Shown here: piece by piece, positions 22,428 through 31,955 of the stretch | Position numbering within the stretch: the stretch's first letter is position 1 | Layout: each line of letters begins with the position of its first letter | Source of the DNA: Candidatus Hydrogenedentota bacterium | Lineage (GTDB): Bacteria > Hydrogenedentota > Hydrogenedentia > Hydrogenedentales > CAITNO01 | Assembly (NCBI GenBank): GCA_903902895.1 | Contig: CAIUWO010000981.1 | Location: forward strand, 1 to 33,223 | DNA length: 33,223 nucleotides | Direction: 5' to 3' | The notes under the pieces: generated by a model | What the model saw: the letters and a program-made list of their open reading frames with translations, nothing else | Database searches by the model: none | Told to the model about the DNA's origin: nothing | Program-made: the position numbers and the translations under genes

Positions 22428-25130
22428 TCATTCCAGCACAAAGCTGGCAGGTGCGTAAGCGTGGAGCGGGAAGCTGAATTGTCCGGTGGCAATCGGTATA
22501 GCAACATGGTCAGGCAAAGGCTCTCCACGCAGGGTGACCGGCCGGGCCTGCTTTGCCGTCAGGCCTGCCGGGAGGGTAACCGTCAGTTCACCCGTCACGC
22601 CGCCCTGTTCCCACACGCGCAGGATCGTGCCCGTGCCGTCGGGGTTGGGGCCGAACGCAGTGATGGCCACACCTTTGCGCGACAGCGTGATGCCCGCCTG
22701 TGCAGGCGGCAACTTGCCCGGGCGGGCGGTGGTGCGGGCGGCGGCAAGCGGCACTCGGGCCTCCATGGCGGGCGTATACAGGGCCGACTCGGAATTGAAC
22801 TTGTCAAAGGCCCAGACGCGCACGCGCGAGGTCATGCGGCGGCCGTCGCCGATCCAGGCCGCGAAGTTGGTGCGCCAGTGGTTGTTGTAGAGGTTGACGT
22901 AAACATAAGGGTGCTCGGGCGTGTAGCGCTTGTCGAACTTGTACTCGCCCGGTTCGCCAAGGCTTACCATCGGCGAATCCTGCGGGCACACGCCAACGCC
23001 CGCGCCGGTGTCGCCGTTATACACGGCCACGCCGGTGTTGACCCAGGACCAGTGGTAGTTGGCGTAGTCCAGGGTCATGTCTTTTACCGGGTCGAGGTCG
23101 GCACCGAGACGGCCCAGCCGGAACTTGGGGTGGTCACACTTGAAAGGCAGGCATATCCAGCCCGCCTCGGGCCAGGTGTCGGGCTGTTTCTGCCAGCCCA
23201 CTTCGAGGTCTGCGGCGGGGATCGCGCCGGGAAGCGTCAGGCGAATGGAAATCTGCTGGGGTTGGCCGGGCCCGGCAATCTCGCCGGTCATGACGGCGGT
23301 CACGTCGATGGGCGAAACCTTCACGTCGAGCCTCATGTTCTCGGCGTGCGCGGCGACGTGGGCGCTGTCCTCGGGCATGCTGTAGGCCGAGAACATCTGC
23401 TTGTGCGCCTCGTACTGCGGGTACAGGGACTTTTCGGTCCATTCGACCAGGTCCTTCTTTCCGAAACGCTCGTACAAGTACTGTCCGAAACCCTGCGGCG
23501 CGTCCGGGTCCACCAGTTCGCGGCCGCTGCGCTTGTCGATCAGGCTGGTGATGCAGCCGCGTAGGGCGTCGAGTGTCGCCTTGAAGAAGGGGCTTTCAAT
23601 GACGCCGCTTGCGGCGTCGCCGGAAAGCGCGACGGGTTCGGCTTCTTGCTTCGACACTTCATAGGTGCGGTAACCCATGGGCGGCACGTCTTTGGCGGTG
23701 AAGCGGATGACCCGGTAGGGCGTTTCGCTGCCCGGGCCCTCGTGCGCCATGGGGATGAGCGGTCCGCCGTCCACCGGTTTAAGCGAAACACCCTCGGGCA
23801 GATGGAACACGTTGAGCGTGACCTCGCCGTCGCGCGGCCAGGCCAGCGGGTTGTACACAACAATGCGCGGCCCCGGCACGCTCACGTTGTCCGCCAGCGT
23901 GCGCAGGGCGTCCTGATACGGCTCGGCGACGAGCCGTTCCGCCTCGGCCACGCGGCCCGCCTTTTCGCGCCACGACGCCTCCATGGTTTTGAACTGCGGG
24001 GGCAGTCCCTGCTTCCACAGCTTTTCCCATGCGTCACCAAAGGGTGTCGTGATGTAGTGCTGGTTGGCAAGGCCAAAGGTGTGCTCGCTGAACAGCAGGC
24101 TCTGGGTGTACGCCTCGGCGATTGTATCGCCCAGCGGGGCGCGGAATATGCCCCAGCACTTTTCGAGCGTGGTCAACTGGTCCAGCGCGCCGATTTGGGG
24201 GCGCGTGGAGTGCGCCGTCTTGCAGGCCTCCGGCATGCTCATGACGCCGTAAATCCACGGGTCCGGAATGTCGGTGCGCACGACGGGCAGGCCGCTCAGG
24301 TCCTCCTTCAGGATGAGTTCGGCGAAGTCGTCGAGCCTGCCGACTTTTGCCTTGACGCCCCGCTTCTCGTAAAACGCGACGTCGCGCTTGACCGTTTCAG
24401 GGTCCGGCGGGCCCTGGTTGTCGCCGGTCATGCTGATTTGGACCCAGGTCTTATACGGCCAGTTGTCGGGCGGCATCGGGTCGCTGCCGTAGCCGTTGTT
24501 GTAGAGCGTTAGCAGCCGCGAACCGTCCGGCCCCTCCCACCAGAACATGAGCGGCAGGTTGAAGCTCATGTTCACCAGCGGCCCGCCCATGTGGTAGAAC
24601 TTTATGCCGGCATGCGCGAAGACTGTGGGGAGAATCCAGGACTGCCCCGGCACGTCGGACATTTTCGCGCCCGTGGAGAGCGGCAGGCCGAATTGCCGGT
24701 CCAGCGCCGACGAGACGCCCAGCCCGCGCACCAAGTCCTCCGGCTCCGCCGTCTCGGTGTGCGTGGTGAACGGGTAGGCATGCACCGTGAGGTTGCCGTC
24801 GCGCAGCGCCTGCTCCAATTTCTCCCGACGTTCCGGCGTCTGCCCCTCCCAAAGAATCTGTTTCATCGGCCAGCCTGACAGCGTCCATACAAACTGCTGT
24901 TCCTTCGGCTGCCGGCTGTTCAGCGCAATGGCATCAAGCACGCGGTCGGCCATTTCGGTGCGGTATTCGTGAACAACGTCGCGGGCCATGGCCGTGTAGC
25001 CAATGTCGAAATGGGTCTTGTAGACGATGATGACCGTTTCCACCCTGGATTTCTCCGCGGCGAAACAGTTTGGATTCAATACCGCAAGCGCGGCGCAGAA
25101 CACGGTGAGAAGGTGAAGAGCAGGATTCAT
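22428..25130 (-). CDS. Secreted GH38-like alpha-mannosidase-type glycoside hydrolase
   Basis: The 900-residue product has a signal peptide (about 1-24, ending CFAA). The GH38-type N-terminal domain opens with VIIVYKTHFDIGYT, giving the metal-binding His40 and Asp42. The stretch KMSDVPGQSWILPTVFAHAGIKF is at the place of the catalytic nucleophile, probably Asp159, and MFWWEGPDGSRLL follows. The C-terminal ~450 residues are beta-sandwich, as in GH38 enzymes. The family hydrolyses alpha-mannosidic links using a zinc ion; divergent members have unproven substrates. ATG 25130 is preferred over the extended frame because the signal peptide begins there and GGGTGG lies upstream. The 304-residue gene follows by 43 bp. 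Specificity is inferred only from family. Confidence 0.8.
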   Translation of the reverse strand: MNPALHLLTVFCAALAVLNPNCFAAEKSRVETVIIVYKTHFDIGYTAMARDVVHEYRTEMADRVLDAIALNSRQPKEQQFVWTLSGWPMKQILWEGQTPERREKLEQALRDGNLTVHAYPFTTHTETAEPEDLVRGLGVSSALDRQFGLPLSTGAKMSDVPGQSWILPTVFAHAGIKFYHMGGPLVNMSFNLPLMFWWEGPDGSRLLTLYNNGYGSDPMPPDNWPYKTWVQISMTGDNQGPPDPETVKRDVAFYEKRGVKAKVGRLDDFAELILKEDLSGLPVVRTDIPDPWIYGVMSMPEACKTAHSTRPQIGALDQLTTLEKCWGIFRAPLGDTIAEAYTQSLLFSEHTFGLANQHYITTPFGDAWEKLWKQGLPPQFKTMEASWREKAGRVAEAERLVAEPYQDALRTLADNVSVPGPRIVVYNPLAWPRDGEVTLNVFHLPEGVSLKPVDGGPLIPMAHEGPGSETPYRVIRFTAKDVPPMGYRTYEVSKQEAEPVALSGDAASGVIESPFFKATLDALRGCITSLIDKRSGRELVDPDAPQGFGQYLYERFGKKDLVEWTEKSLYPQYEAHKQMFSAYSMPEDSAHVAAHAENMRLDVKVSPIDVTAVMTGEIAGPGQPQQISIRLTLPGAIPAADLEVGWQKQPDTWPEAGWICLPFKCDHPKFRLGRLGADLDPVKDMTLDYANYHWSWVNTGVAVYNGDTGAGVGVCPQDSPMVSLGEPGEYKFDKRYTPEHPYVYVNLYNNHWRTNFAAWIGDGRRMTSRVRVWAFDKFNSESALYTPAMEARVPLAAARTTARPGKLPPAQAGITLSRKGVAITAFGPNPDGTGTILRVWEQGGVTGELTVTLPAGLTAKQARPVTLRGEPLPDHVAIPIATGQFSFPLHAYAPASFVLE

Positions 25131-25194
25131 TGCGGCCACCCATGCGTGTTGGTTCACAGGTCCGCAGAATACCGCCCGTGGGGTGGGTGAAGCA

Positions 25195-25220
25195 AAGCGA
25201 AAGGCGCCGGTTACGGCGCC
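25195..25220 (-). terminator. Probable intrinsic terminator
   Basis: GGCGCCG (25203-25209) and CGGCGCC (25214-25220) form a perfect 7-bp stem with a 4-nt loop. On the minus strand the stem is followed by TTTCGCTTT. It lies about 75 bp past the stop of the PASTA/Ig-like protein gene and before the GH38-like gene. Confidence 0.5.
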
Positions 25221-25293
25221 CGAGTATGCCGGGCTTGCGTCATTCCCGCGAAAGGGCGCGCTCCACGTCGCCGCGGGCGCCCCCCAACACCCC

Positions 25294-27429
25294 TTACTGC
25301 GCCAGCAGCTTGATATAGTCCCTGAACGCATCGGAGGTGTTGCCCGCGCCGTCACGGTACTGCACGCGCACGGTGTTGTAGCCGATGGGTCCCGGCAGCG
25401 TGTGGGCACGCGGTGTTGCCTGCGGCTCCCATGCGGACCAGTGCGCACCGTCATTGCTGAAACGCATGCGCGTCACGCCGGACCCCGCCGCGTCCGCCCA
25501 GGTCAGCCCCAGGGTGACCGATGGGGTGGCCGTGGTCGGGGCGTCACCGTTGATGACGATTGTGCCCGTGGGCGGGGTCGTGTCCAGGCGGATGTAATCG
25601 CTGAAGGCGGAGGAGGTGTTGCCCGCGCCGTCGCGGTACTGGACGCGCACGGTCTTGTAGCCGTCGCCGGACGGAAGCGCGTACGCGCGGGCGGCGAGCA
25701 GCGCCTCCCAGGCGGACCAGATTTTGCCGTCGTTGCTGAAGCGCATGCGCGTCACGCCGGCCGACCAGTTCAGCGCCAGCGTCACCTGCGCGTCCAGTGT
25801 GGCAGAGCGGTTCCCGTTAATCACGATGCCGCCCGTAATACTCTGGGACACGGTCAGGTTCACGGCGGTGCCGTAGCCCGCCGTGGCGCCCGCCGCAAGG
25901 GACTGGCTCACAACCCTGCCGGGCGCGACGGTTGCGCTGTACACCTGCGTGATCGTGCCAACGGTGAGCCCCGCGGCGGTGATGGCCGTGGAGGCGTCGG
26001 CCTGGGTCTGTCCAACGACATCGGGAACGGTTGCGTCGGCGTCGAAGGCCTGCGCCTGAAAGGCTGTCGTGAGCGGATGGGCGGCAAGGTTCTGCAGCGC
26101 CAGCACGTCGGCGACCGTGGTGCCGGGGGCCATGTAGAACACCGTTCTGGTCAGGGAGAACAGCTTGAAACCGGCGGTCTTCGGGTCCGTATTGGGAATT
26201 TCGGGAAGGGAGGAGGTGGGGGCGCCGACAATAAAGTGTCCGCTCTGGCCGTAGGCGTGGGTGTCGCCGGTGCACTGGGTAACGGCGGGGGTGAGTTCGT
26301 CCAGATAGTAGGAGCCGACGGTCAGGCCCGCCGCGTTCGTGGAGAAGTTGTGCAGCATGGCCAGGGCGCCCTGCTCCCCGCGCACCAGTTCCCACTGCAC
26401 GGCGTTCGCCGTCTCCGAGGGCAGGGTAGCCGCATCGCTGATGCCGTCGATGGTGAGCGCCGACTGCAGGTTGTTGTTCATGTAGGTCATGCCCGCGGCC
26501 TCGGGGCTGTAGTCCAGGAAGTCCATGATCGCCGGAATCGCATGCACCCGCAGGTGGGTGGTGACATCTTCGCGCTGCTCATAATACACGTGCTGCCGCT
26601 GGGTGCGCGGGCCGCTGTTGGCGCCAATGTAGCTGCGCAGCGCCCGCACGGGGCCGCTCTTGTTCACAATGAACGCGCCCTCGGCCGCGCTGAAGGTGTC
26701 CTCGCTGCGGGTGCAATAGCCCGGCGCAAACAGGTTCTTGTGCCGGTCAAGGATGTCCACGCCCGTGGACGAGCCCGCCAGAATGCTCAAACCGTCCAGT
26801 TTCCACCGGTCTGAAAAGTGCCGGGTGTAATAGTCCGTGTCGATGGTCGAGTTTTCCGGATTGGGCCCGGTGCCCAGTTTGTATTTTGTCTTGTAGTCAC
26901 CCGCAGTCAGGCTAAACGCATAATCCACATACTGTCGGCCCGCCCCCGGGTCCAGGGTCCCGTCCTGCTCAAACAGGTACACATACCCCACGGTCGCATC
27001 CACCGGGTCGGTTATGGCCACCCGAATGGCCGTGTCGGCCAGCGCCCCGGCGGGCGGGGCGGCATGCAGCCCGCAGGCCTGCCCGGCATCCTTCACCATA
27101 AAGACAATCTCATCGTCCCCATCCAGCGCCGCGTCCGGGTCGGGGCCGGTGAAGGTGCCCGCATCGGTGTAATCCAGCCGCGAAAGGCTCCCGTTCGTGG
27201 TGTTCCCGTTGTACACCTGGGTGAAGTTGATGACCGCCCGCTCGTCCACCTGCACGGGAACCTGGGTCCAGCCATTGTTGAACTTGAACGCGACAAGGTT
27301 GCCCGGGGCGATCCCCTGAAGGGTGGGGACACTGGCGCCGGTCAACACGATGGGGTCGGCGGGTCGGTTAAGCGCGACGGCGGAGAAGCCGCAAAACAAC
27401 ACGCCAGTCATCACCAGGAGATTACGCAT
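25294..27429 (-). CDS. Secreted protein with PASTA and two Ig-like repeat domains
   Basis: The 711-residue product begins with a signal peptide (about 1-20). Residues about 20-465 form a strand-rich domain with many Tyr, Asn and Asp residues that I do not recognise. Residues about 468-530 match a PASTA domain: VPDVVGQTQADASTAITAAG, then VVSQSLAAGATAGYGTAVNLTVS. Two tandem Ig-like units follow (about 533-620 and 622-711), each with the pattern GIVIN...RMRFSNDG..WSAWE...TVRVQYRDGAGNTS...DYI. The same unit occurs in the two FGE-fold proteins at 30543 and 32182. The protein is probably surface-bound or secreted and binds glycans or peptidoglycan, but this is inferred. ATG 27429 is chosen for GAAGGA 8 nt upstream and for the signal peptide it opens. 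Confidence 0.78.
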   Translation of the reverse strand: MRNLLVMTGVLFCGFSAVALNRPADPIVLTGASVPTLQGIAPGNLVAFKFNNGWTQVPVQVDERAVINFTQVYNGNTTNGSLSRLDYTDAGTFTGPDPDAALDGDDEIVFMVKDAGQACGLHAAPPAGALADTAIRVAITDPVDATVGYVYLFEQDGTLDPGAGRQYVDYAFSLTAGDYKTKYKLGTGPNPENSTIDTDYYTRHFSDRWKLDGLSILAGSSTGVDILDRHKNLFAPGYCTRSEDTFSAAEGAFIVNKSGPVRALRSYIGANSGPRTQRQHVYYEQREDVTTHLRVHAIPAIMDFLDYSPEAAGMTYMNNNLQSALTIDGISDAATLPSETANAVQWELVRGEQGALAMLHNFSTNAAGLTVGSYYLDELTPAVTQCTGDTHAYGQSGHFIVGAPTSSLPEIPNTDPKTAGFKLFSLTRTVFYMAPGTTVADVLALQNLAAHPLTTAFQAQAFDADATVPDVVGQTQADASTAITAAGLTVGTITQVYSATVAPGRVVSQSLAAGATAGYGTAVNLTVSQSITGGIVINGNRSATLDAQVTLALNWSAGVTRMRFSNDGKIWSAWEALLAARAYALPSGDGYKTVRVQYRDGAGNTSSAFSDYIRLDTTPPTGTIVINGDAPTTATPSVTLGLTWADAAGSGVTRMRFSNDGAHWSAWEPQATPRAHTLPGPIGYNTVRVQYRDGAGNTSDAFRDYIKLLAQ

Positions 27430-27538
27430 GAACAGAATCCTTCTCGCTTCAACCACCATGGCACCCTCAGTATAGTGGTCACCAGGCGAAAAAGGTTACA
27501 GACTTCCGAACGGGGTGCTGCCGTGCCAGTTCCCCTGT

Positions 27539-29626
27539 CTATTTCAATGCAAGCACCTTCGTCTCTCCGGGGGATACCGTGACTGTCTGGATTATGGGTT
27601 TGCCAAAGCTGAGTTTGCTCCAGTAGGGGTAATACACAAATGTGTAATGACCGGACGGCACAACGTCAAAAGTGCACAGGTTGCCTGACAGCAGCGGTTG
27701 CAGCCGATAGGCGGGGTCCCAATAGCCGTACCACCGCTCCACCGGCGATTTCTCCAAGAAGCCGTTGTATTCACCGGATACCAGCATGGGGCCACTCGTT
27801 TGTGAATCTGACGGCAGGGTCACTTCAACGCGGCCGCTGTTGCGCAATTGCTCCGGGACATCGTAAACGATGCTGCTGACCTTGCCCGCTTCGACGGTCA
27901 CCGTCTCGTTGTGATACCAGACGGTCACGCTGGGAACACTGTTGTACAGGTCCTGATCATCCGGAGGAAAGGCGAGGGCAATCTGCAGCCGGTACTTTCC
28001 CGGCGCAAGCACGAAATCCTTGTGCGCATTGGGGACCGTTTCTTCCACGGAGCAGCGAAGCTCCGAATGCAGCCGTCCCTGAAGATTCCGCCCCAGATTG
28101 ACGTCCGGGTACGATGTCTTAACATCGAGTTCACGGCACCAGAAGCCGAGCCCCTCGATCTTCTGGGCAGGGGGAAGGACATGGGCGCACAACAAGCCGG
28201 CCGCCTCCAACGGCACCTCCGCCTCCGTTGTTTCGCCGGTCTTGATCACGAAACCGCCCTTCTCCGCAGTGCCATAGCCATCCGCATTGATCAGGATGGT
28301 TGCCTTGCCCGCAGGCACGTTTTCGATCGTGTACTTGCCAAACCAGCCCGCAACGGCCCCGCGTTTCTGTGACACCTGCAGCCCCGCAGACATATTATTG
28401 CGGTACTCGCCCCATTCGGTGTCCGATGCTGTAAGGTACACTTCTGCCCCGCTTATGTTGCTCCCCGACTGGGCGTCGTAAAGATGGCAAACCAGTGTGC
28501 CCCGGCGTTCCGGCTGCAACACCATCTCCACCCCCTTGGCGCCCACCGCCACATCCGGCTTGATTCCAGGCTCATAGCCCTCTTTATTCGCCGCGATTAT
28601 CACCTGGCTGATTGCTTCCGTCTCCGATATCTGCGGGTGCGTCAGCAGGATGCGCTCTATCCTGAACGCTCCTGTCTCCGGAGTTTTTGGGGGAGACACC
28701 CCCACGCCCGCATGGTCGGCGACATAGGCCCACACCTGTGCTCCGGCCACCGGGTTGCCCTCCGGGTCAACCACGCGTCCCTCCACAAAACGCTGATCGT
28801 CCAACGTGACCCGAAGCTCGACGTTCTCCTTCCATTCTCCTTCCAACAGGGTTACCGCCGTCAATGGGTGCGACTCATCCCCCAGCGCCAAGACTCCTTC
28901 GCCCATCTCCGTGGACCAGGGTGCGTAGCGCCCCCAGAGCAGGTAGTCGCCGGCCCGCTTCAGGCTGCCGATCACAAAACGCCCCTCGGCGTCGGTGGCC
29001 TGCTGTGTGGGCATGTAATTCCCCGTCTCCACCTCATCCCGCAGGCCATAATGCACCGTGACATGTTTCACCGGCTTCCCCCGCTGGTCCACCACCCGCC
29101 CGGAAATCTTGCCCACACGAAACATCACCACTTCCGCATCGGCCAGGCCGTCCGCCGACAGGGCCAGAGGCAGTTTCACGACCGTTCCGTTCTGGCGGAG
29201 TTCCTTGTACGTGTACCCTTCGGCCTCGGACCACAGGTCATATTTCGGCTTGACGGAGGGCAGGGGCACCGCAAAGGTTCCGTCCTCCCCGGCGGTTGCC
29301 GTAAACTTGGTGCTGCCTGTCAATGTGGCCAGCCCGCGGTCCGCGGCCATGACAATTACCGTTGCCCCGGGCAGGGGGTGATTGGTGACATCGACAACCC
29401 TGCCCTTGAGCAACGGGGAGTCGGTCTTGGGGGATGACGGTGGCGGCGCGGAAGGCGCCGGCACGGGGACAAAGGGATCATCGGCCCTGGCAGGTACGGG
29501 CTGTTTTGGCGGAGGGGGTGTGCCAGGCTTTTCGGTTCCACCGCCTGATCCGAACACAAAGATGAGCAACCCCGCGGTTATTGCCAGAAACGCAAACAGG
29601 GAGGCTGCTTTGCCGTACCTTTTCAT
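27539..29626 (-). CDS. Membrane-anchored protein with carboxypeptidase-regulatory-like domains
   Basis: The 695-residue product has an N-terminal membrane segment (SLFAFLAITAGLLIFVFGSGG, about residues 8-28) followed by a Pro-rich linker (about 30-70). Several carboxypeptidase regulatory-like/transthyretin-like units then follow: LLKGRVVDVTNHPLPGATV, ISGRVVDQRGKPVKHVTV, VEGRVVDPEGNPVAGAQVW and later LVCHLYDAQSGSNISGAEVY. The final 200 residues are strand-rich. These modules typically project from the surface and assist adhesion or polymer handling; no catalytic motif is visible. The start at 29626 is the second of two adjacent ATGs and has GAGGGG at the best distance. A longer frame to 29857 overlaps the nitroreductase gene and is not credible. 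Confidence 0.82.
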   Translation of the reverse strand: MKRYGKAASLFAFLAITAGLLIFVFGSGGGTEKPGTPPPPKQPVPARADDPFVPVPAPSAPPPSSPKTDSPLLKGRVVDVTNHPLPGATVIVMAADRGLATLTGSTKFTATAGEDGTFAVPLPSVKPKYDLWSEAEGYTYKELRQNGTVVKLPLALSADGLADAEVVMFRVGKISGRVVDQRGKPVKHVTVHYGLRDEVETGNYMPTQQATDAEGRFVIGSLKRAGDYLLWGRYAPWSTEMGEGVLALGDESHPLTAVTLLEGEWKENVELRVTLDDQRFVEGRVVDPEGNPVAGAQVWAYVADHAGVGVSPPKTPETGAFRIERILLTHPQISETEAISQVIIAANKEGYEPGIKPDVAVGAKGVEMVLQPERRGTLVCHLYDAQSGSNISGAEVYLTASDTEWGEYRNNMSAGLQVSQKRGAVAGWFGKYTIENVPAGKATILINADGYGTAEKGGFVIKTGETTEAEVPLEAAGLLCAHVLPPAQKIEGLGFWCRELDVKTSYPDVNLGRNLQGRLHSELRCSVEETVPNAHKDFVLAPGKYRLQIALAFPPDDQDLYNSVPSVTVWYHNETVTVEAGKVSSIVYDVPEQLRNSGRVEVTLPSDSQTSGPMLVSGEYNGFLEKSPVERWYGYWDPAYRLQPLLSGNLCTFDVVPSGHYTFVYYPYWSKLSFGKPIIQTVTVSPGETKVLALK

Positions 29627-29663
29627 CATGAACCCCTCAATATTCCGGGACGCGCCCGTGTTC

Positions 29664-29692
29664 AGAATACCGTAAGGACTGTTTCTGTACAA
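29664..29692 (-). promoter_or_regulatory. Candidate promoter for the regulatory-like-domain protein
   Basis: Reading leftward, TTGTAC (29692-29687) and TATTCT (29669-29664) are separated by 17 bp. The hexamers match consensus at three and four of six positions. The leader would be about 30 nt. Confidence 0.35.
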
Positions 29693-29765
29693 GTAATGCC
29701 ACAGAGGGGGCTTTTCGCCAACGGCGGGATGAAAAAGGTGCCGGTCGAATCCCGATGCCTTGCGC

Positions 29766-30371
29766 CTATCGGAACCGGTTCTCGATGACCACCTCGTCGA
29801 GCGGCAACTGTCCGCCGCGCGGTCGGGCTGGTTCGAGCCCCTTGCCCACGGCGACAAACATGGCCACGGCGTGGTCTTCGGGCAGGTTGATGAGTTTGCC
29901 CACGGCGTCGAAGTCGAAGCCGTCCATGGGGCAGGACTCGTAGCCCATGGCCTTGGCGGCGAGCATGAGCGTCTGGGCGGCGATGCCGCAGGAGCGCATG
30001 GCCTCGTCGCGGGCGACCTGGTCGCGGCCGCGGTAGTACTGGTCTATGGCGGGCACCATGAAGGCCCGCACCTCGGGCGGGGCGTCGCGCCAGTAGCGGG
30101 CCGGGTCTTTTTCCCACGCCTTGAGGTCGGCGCACAGCACCACCAGCAGGGACGCGTCGGTCACCTGCGACTGGTTCCAGGCCACCGCGCGGATCTTTTG
30201 GCGCAGTTCGGGATCGCGCACGACCACGAAGCGCCAGTTCTGGATGTTGAACGCGGTCGGCGCCAGCACGGCCAGCGAAAACAGCTTCTGCCCCTCCTCG
30301 CAGGACATCGTGTGGTTGGGATCATACTGCTTGACGGCCCGGCGGCCCCTGATGGCGGCAAAAGTGTCCAT
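29766..30371 (-). CDS. Nitroreductase-family FMN-dependent oxidoreductase
   Basis: The 201-residue product fits the NAD(P)H-dependent nitroreductase fold, a dimeric cytoplasmic FMN enzyme. The N-terminal FMN-phosphate-binding segment reads AIRGRRAVKQYDP. It is followed by LAVLAPTAFNIQNWRFVVVRD, where the APTxxNxQ-W pattern contacts the flavin. The C-terminal half has GIAAQTLMLAAKAMGYESCPMDGF, matching the family's AAQxLxLAAxxxGxxxCxxxGF, and ends DEVVIENRFR. Members reduce nitroaromatics, quinones or flavins; the natural substrate is not evident. ATG 30371 is chosen because GGGAG lies 5 nt upstream and the protein then begins at the FMN-binding region. An upstream ATG at 30431 would add 20 residues. 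Confidence 0.9.
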   Translation of the reverse strand: MDTFAAIRGRRAVKQYDPNHTMSCEEGQKLFSLAVLAPTAFNIQNWRFVVVRDPELRQKIRAVAWNQSQVTDASLLVVLCADLKAWEKDPARYWRDAPPEVRAFMVPAIDQYYRGRDQVARDEAMRSCGIAAQTLMLAAKAMGYESCPMDGFDFDAVGKLINLPEDHAVAMFVAVGKGLEPARPRGGQLPLDEVVIENRFR

Positions 30372-30542
30372 GAGCGCTCCCTGTTGTGAACCGCCGCGCC
30401 CATGCGCGGCCAATCCTGTTTCATCTGTCATAGCGCATAAACGCGCGCACGGCCCGCAAAAATTCCATAAAAGCGCGCGGGCAGCACCGGCGTCATGGCA
30501 AAGACCGACAGGGAAAGGGTTGTAGGGTAACCGTGAAAAGGG

Positions 30543-31590
30543 CTATGGAGTCCGCGCAAGCCGGAACCCGTAGACGCTGCTCGCGTGGTCCGAAGTCGGG
30601 AAGTAGTAGTCGCGGAAGGCCGACCGGCTGTACTGGGCGCCGCTGCTCCAGCTACAGCCGCGAAGCACCCGGTAAGAACCCCGAGGACTATCCACCCAAG
30701 CCTGGCCTCCTGCAGGCGCGCCCGTGTAGTCTGCGTGCCAGTCATCCTCGCACCGCTCGTTCACATTTCCGGCCATGTCATACAAACCCCATGCATTGGG
30801 CAGTTTCTGGCCCGCCAGGTGCGCGTATTGCTGGCCTGCCAGATAGTAGGCGTTGCCGTCGTACCAGGCGTAGTCCCCGACAGCCGTGTAGTTCGGGTCG
30901 TCCCCCCAGTAAAACCGGGTCTGCGTCCCCGCGCGGCAGGCATACTCCCACTGCGCCTCCGAGGGCAGCCGGAAGGTCTTGCCGGTGTATCCGTTCACCG
31001 CCGTCAAGAACGCCTGCGCATCATCCCATGAAACATAAACGGCCGGGCTGTCCAGGTCGGCAAGCACATTCGATTGGCCGCTCCACGGCATCGTTCCCAT
31101 CACCGCCGCCCACTGGCGTTTGGTCAGCTCGTACTTGGCCATCCAGTACCCGCCCAGGGTCACCGAATGCTGCGGGTCTTGACTCGTGCCGCCGTACACC
31201 TCGCCAGGGTATCGGCCCATCATGAAGCTTCCGCTTGGCATCCATTTCATCACCAGGGGCACGTCTCCCGGCAGCATCACCGTCTCCACGGCGCCGGGGG
31301 AGGGCTCCACCAGTTTGATATAGTCGCTGTACACGGTGGAGTAGTTACCCGCGCCGTCCAGGTACTGCACGCGCACCGTGTGGTTGCCCAGCCCGGCGGG
31401 CAGCGTGTGGGTGCGGGAGGTCTTGGGGTACAGCCAGCCGGTCCACGTGGAGCCGTTGTCGCTGAAGCGCATGCGCGTCACCCCGGCGCCCGCGTCGGCC
31501 CAGTTCAGTTTCAGGGCAACCGACCGCGTCAGGGTGGTGGACGCGCCGGCGTTAATGAGGATGCCGCCCGTGGGCAGCGCCCGGTCCAGC
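30543..31590. repeat. Direct repeat, copy 1 of the FGE-gene duplication
   Basis: This stretch, spanning the second Ig-like unit and the FGE domain, matches 32182-33223 in the same orientation at an offset of about 1.63 kb. Long identical runs occur, for example the GCGGGAGGTCTTGGGGTACA segment in the Ig unit. It reflects tandem gene duplication, and the duplication continues past the right edge. Confidence 0.8.
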
Positions 31591-31955
31591 CGGATGTAGT
31601 CGCTGTAGGTGGCCGAGCGGTTGTTGGCCACGTCGATAAACTGGACCCGCACCGTCCGGTGGCTGTCCGTGCCCGAGGGCAGCGAGTAGGACTTGGTCGC
31701 CCTCAGGCTCTCATAGGCCGACCAGGTGGAGCCGTCGTTGCTGAAGCGCATGCGGGCGACGCCCGAACCGCCCGTGTCCGCCCAGGCCAGCGAGAGCGTG
31801 ACATTGCGCGAGTTGGTGGCGCTGCGGTTGGCGTCGATGACTATCGAACCCGTCGGGGGGGTGGTGTCCGCCGTCGCGCGCGCCGCAGGCTGCGGCAGCG
31901 CCGCAAGCGTCACGAATCCCAACAGCACCGCGCACACACAAGCCGTCTTTTTCAT
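30543..31955 (-). CDS. Secreted FGE-sulfatase-fold protein with two Ig-like domains
   Basis: The 470-residue product has a signal peptide (1 to about 29), two Ig-like units (about 35-125 and 128-215) like those of the PASTA protein, and a C-terminal formylglycine-generating-enzyme (SUMF1/FGE) fold (about 225-470). Family landmarks are GSFMMGRYPGE, YELTKRQWAAVMG, YVSWDDAQAFL, FRLPSEAQWEYACRAGT and a final GFRLARTP. The near-universal GNVWEW motif reads GNVNERCEDDW (396-406), and RGGSW reads RGCSW. The paired active-site cysteines of true FGE are not evident, so a binding rather than catalytic role is likely. GAGGAG lies 8 nt before ATG 31955. Residues 434-462 differ sharply from the paralog next door. 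Longer frames reaching 32399 overlap that paralog and are rejected. Confidence 0.85.
   Translation of the reverse strand: MKKTACVCAVLLGFVTLAALPQPAARATADTTPPTGSIVIDANRSATNSRNVTLSLAWADTGGSGVARMRFSNDGSTWSAYESLRATKSYSLPSGTDSHRTVRVQFIDVANNRSATYSDYIRLDRALPTGGILINAGASTTLTRSVALKLNWADAGAGVTRMRFSDNGSTWTGWLYPKTSRTHTLPAGLGNHTVRVQYLDGAGNYSTVYSDYIKLVEPSPGAVETVMLPGDVPLVMKWMPSGSFMMGRYPGEVYGGTSQDPQHSVTLGGYWMAKYELTKRQWAAVMGTMPWSGQSNVLADLDSPAVYVSWDDAQAFLTAVNGYTGKTFRLPSEAQWEYACRAGTQTRFYWGDDPNYTAVGDYAWYDGNAYYLAGQQYAHLAGQKLPNAWGLYDMAGNVNERCEDDWHADYTGAPAGGQAWVDSPRGSYRVLRGCSWSSGAQYSRSAFRDYYFPTSDHASSVYGFRLARTP
30570..30656 (-). other. Hypervariable C-terminal block of FGE-fold paralog 1
   Basis: These 29 codons lie between RG (432-433) and the conserved GFR. 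Compared with the paralog block at 32209-32289, the ungapped first 20 codons contain 11 changed and 9 identical codons. Every change alters the amino acid, and 10 of the 11 keep the third base. Position in a C-type-lectin/FGE fold and this pattern resemble diversity-generating-retroelement variable regions. That link is inference. Confidence 0.4.

Noticed and set aside
29725-29760. tRNA-like GGTCGAATCCC segment
   Set aside because: Only a T-arm-like string is present. There is no matching acceptor, anticodon arm or CCA end on either strand.
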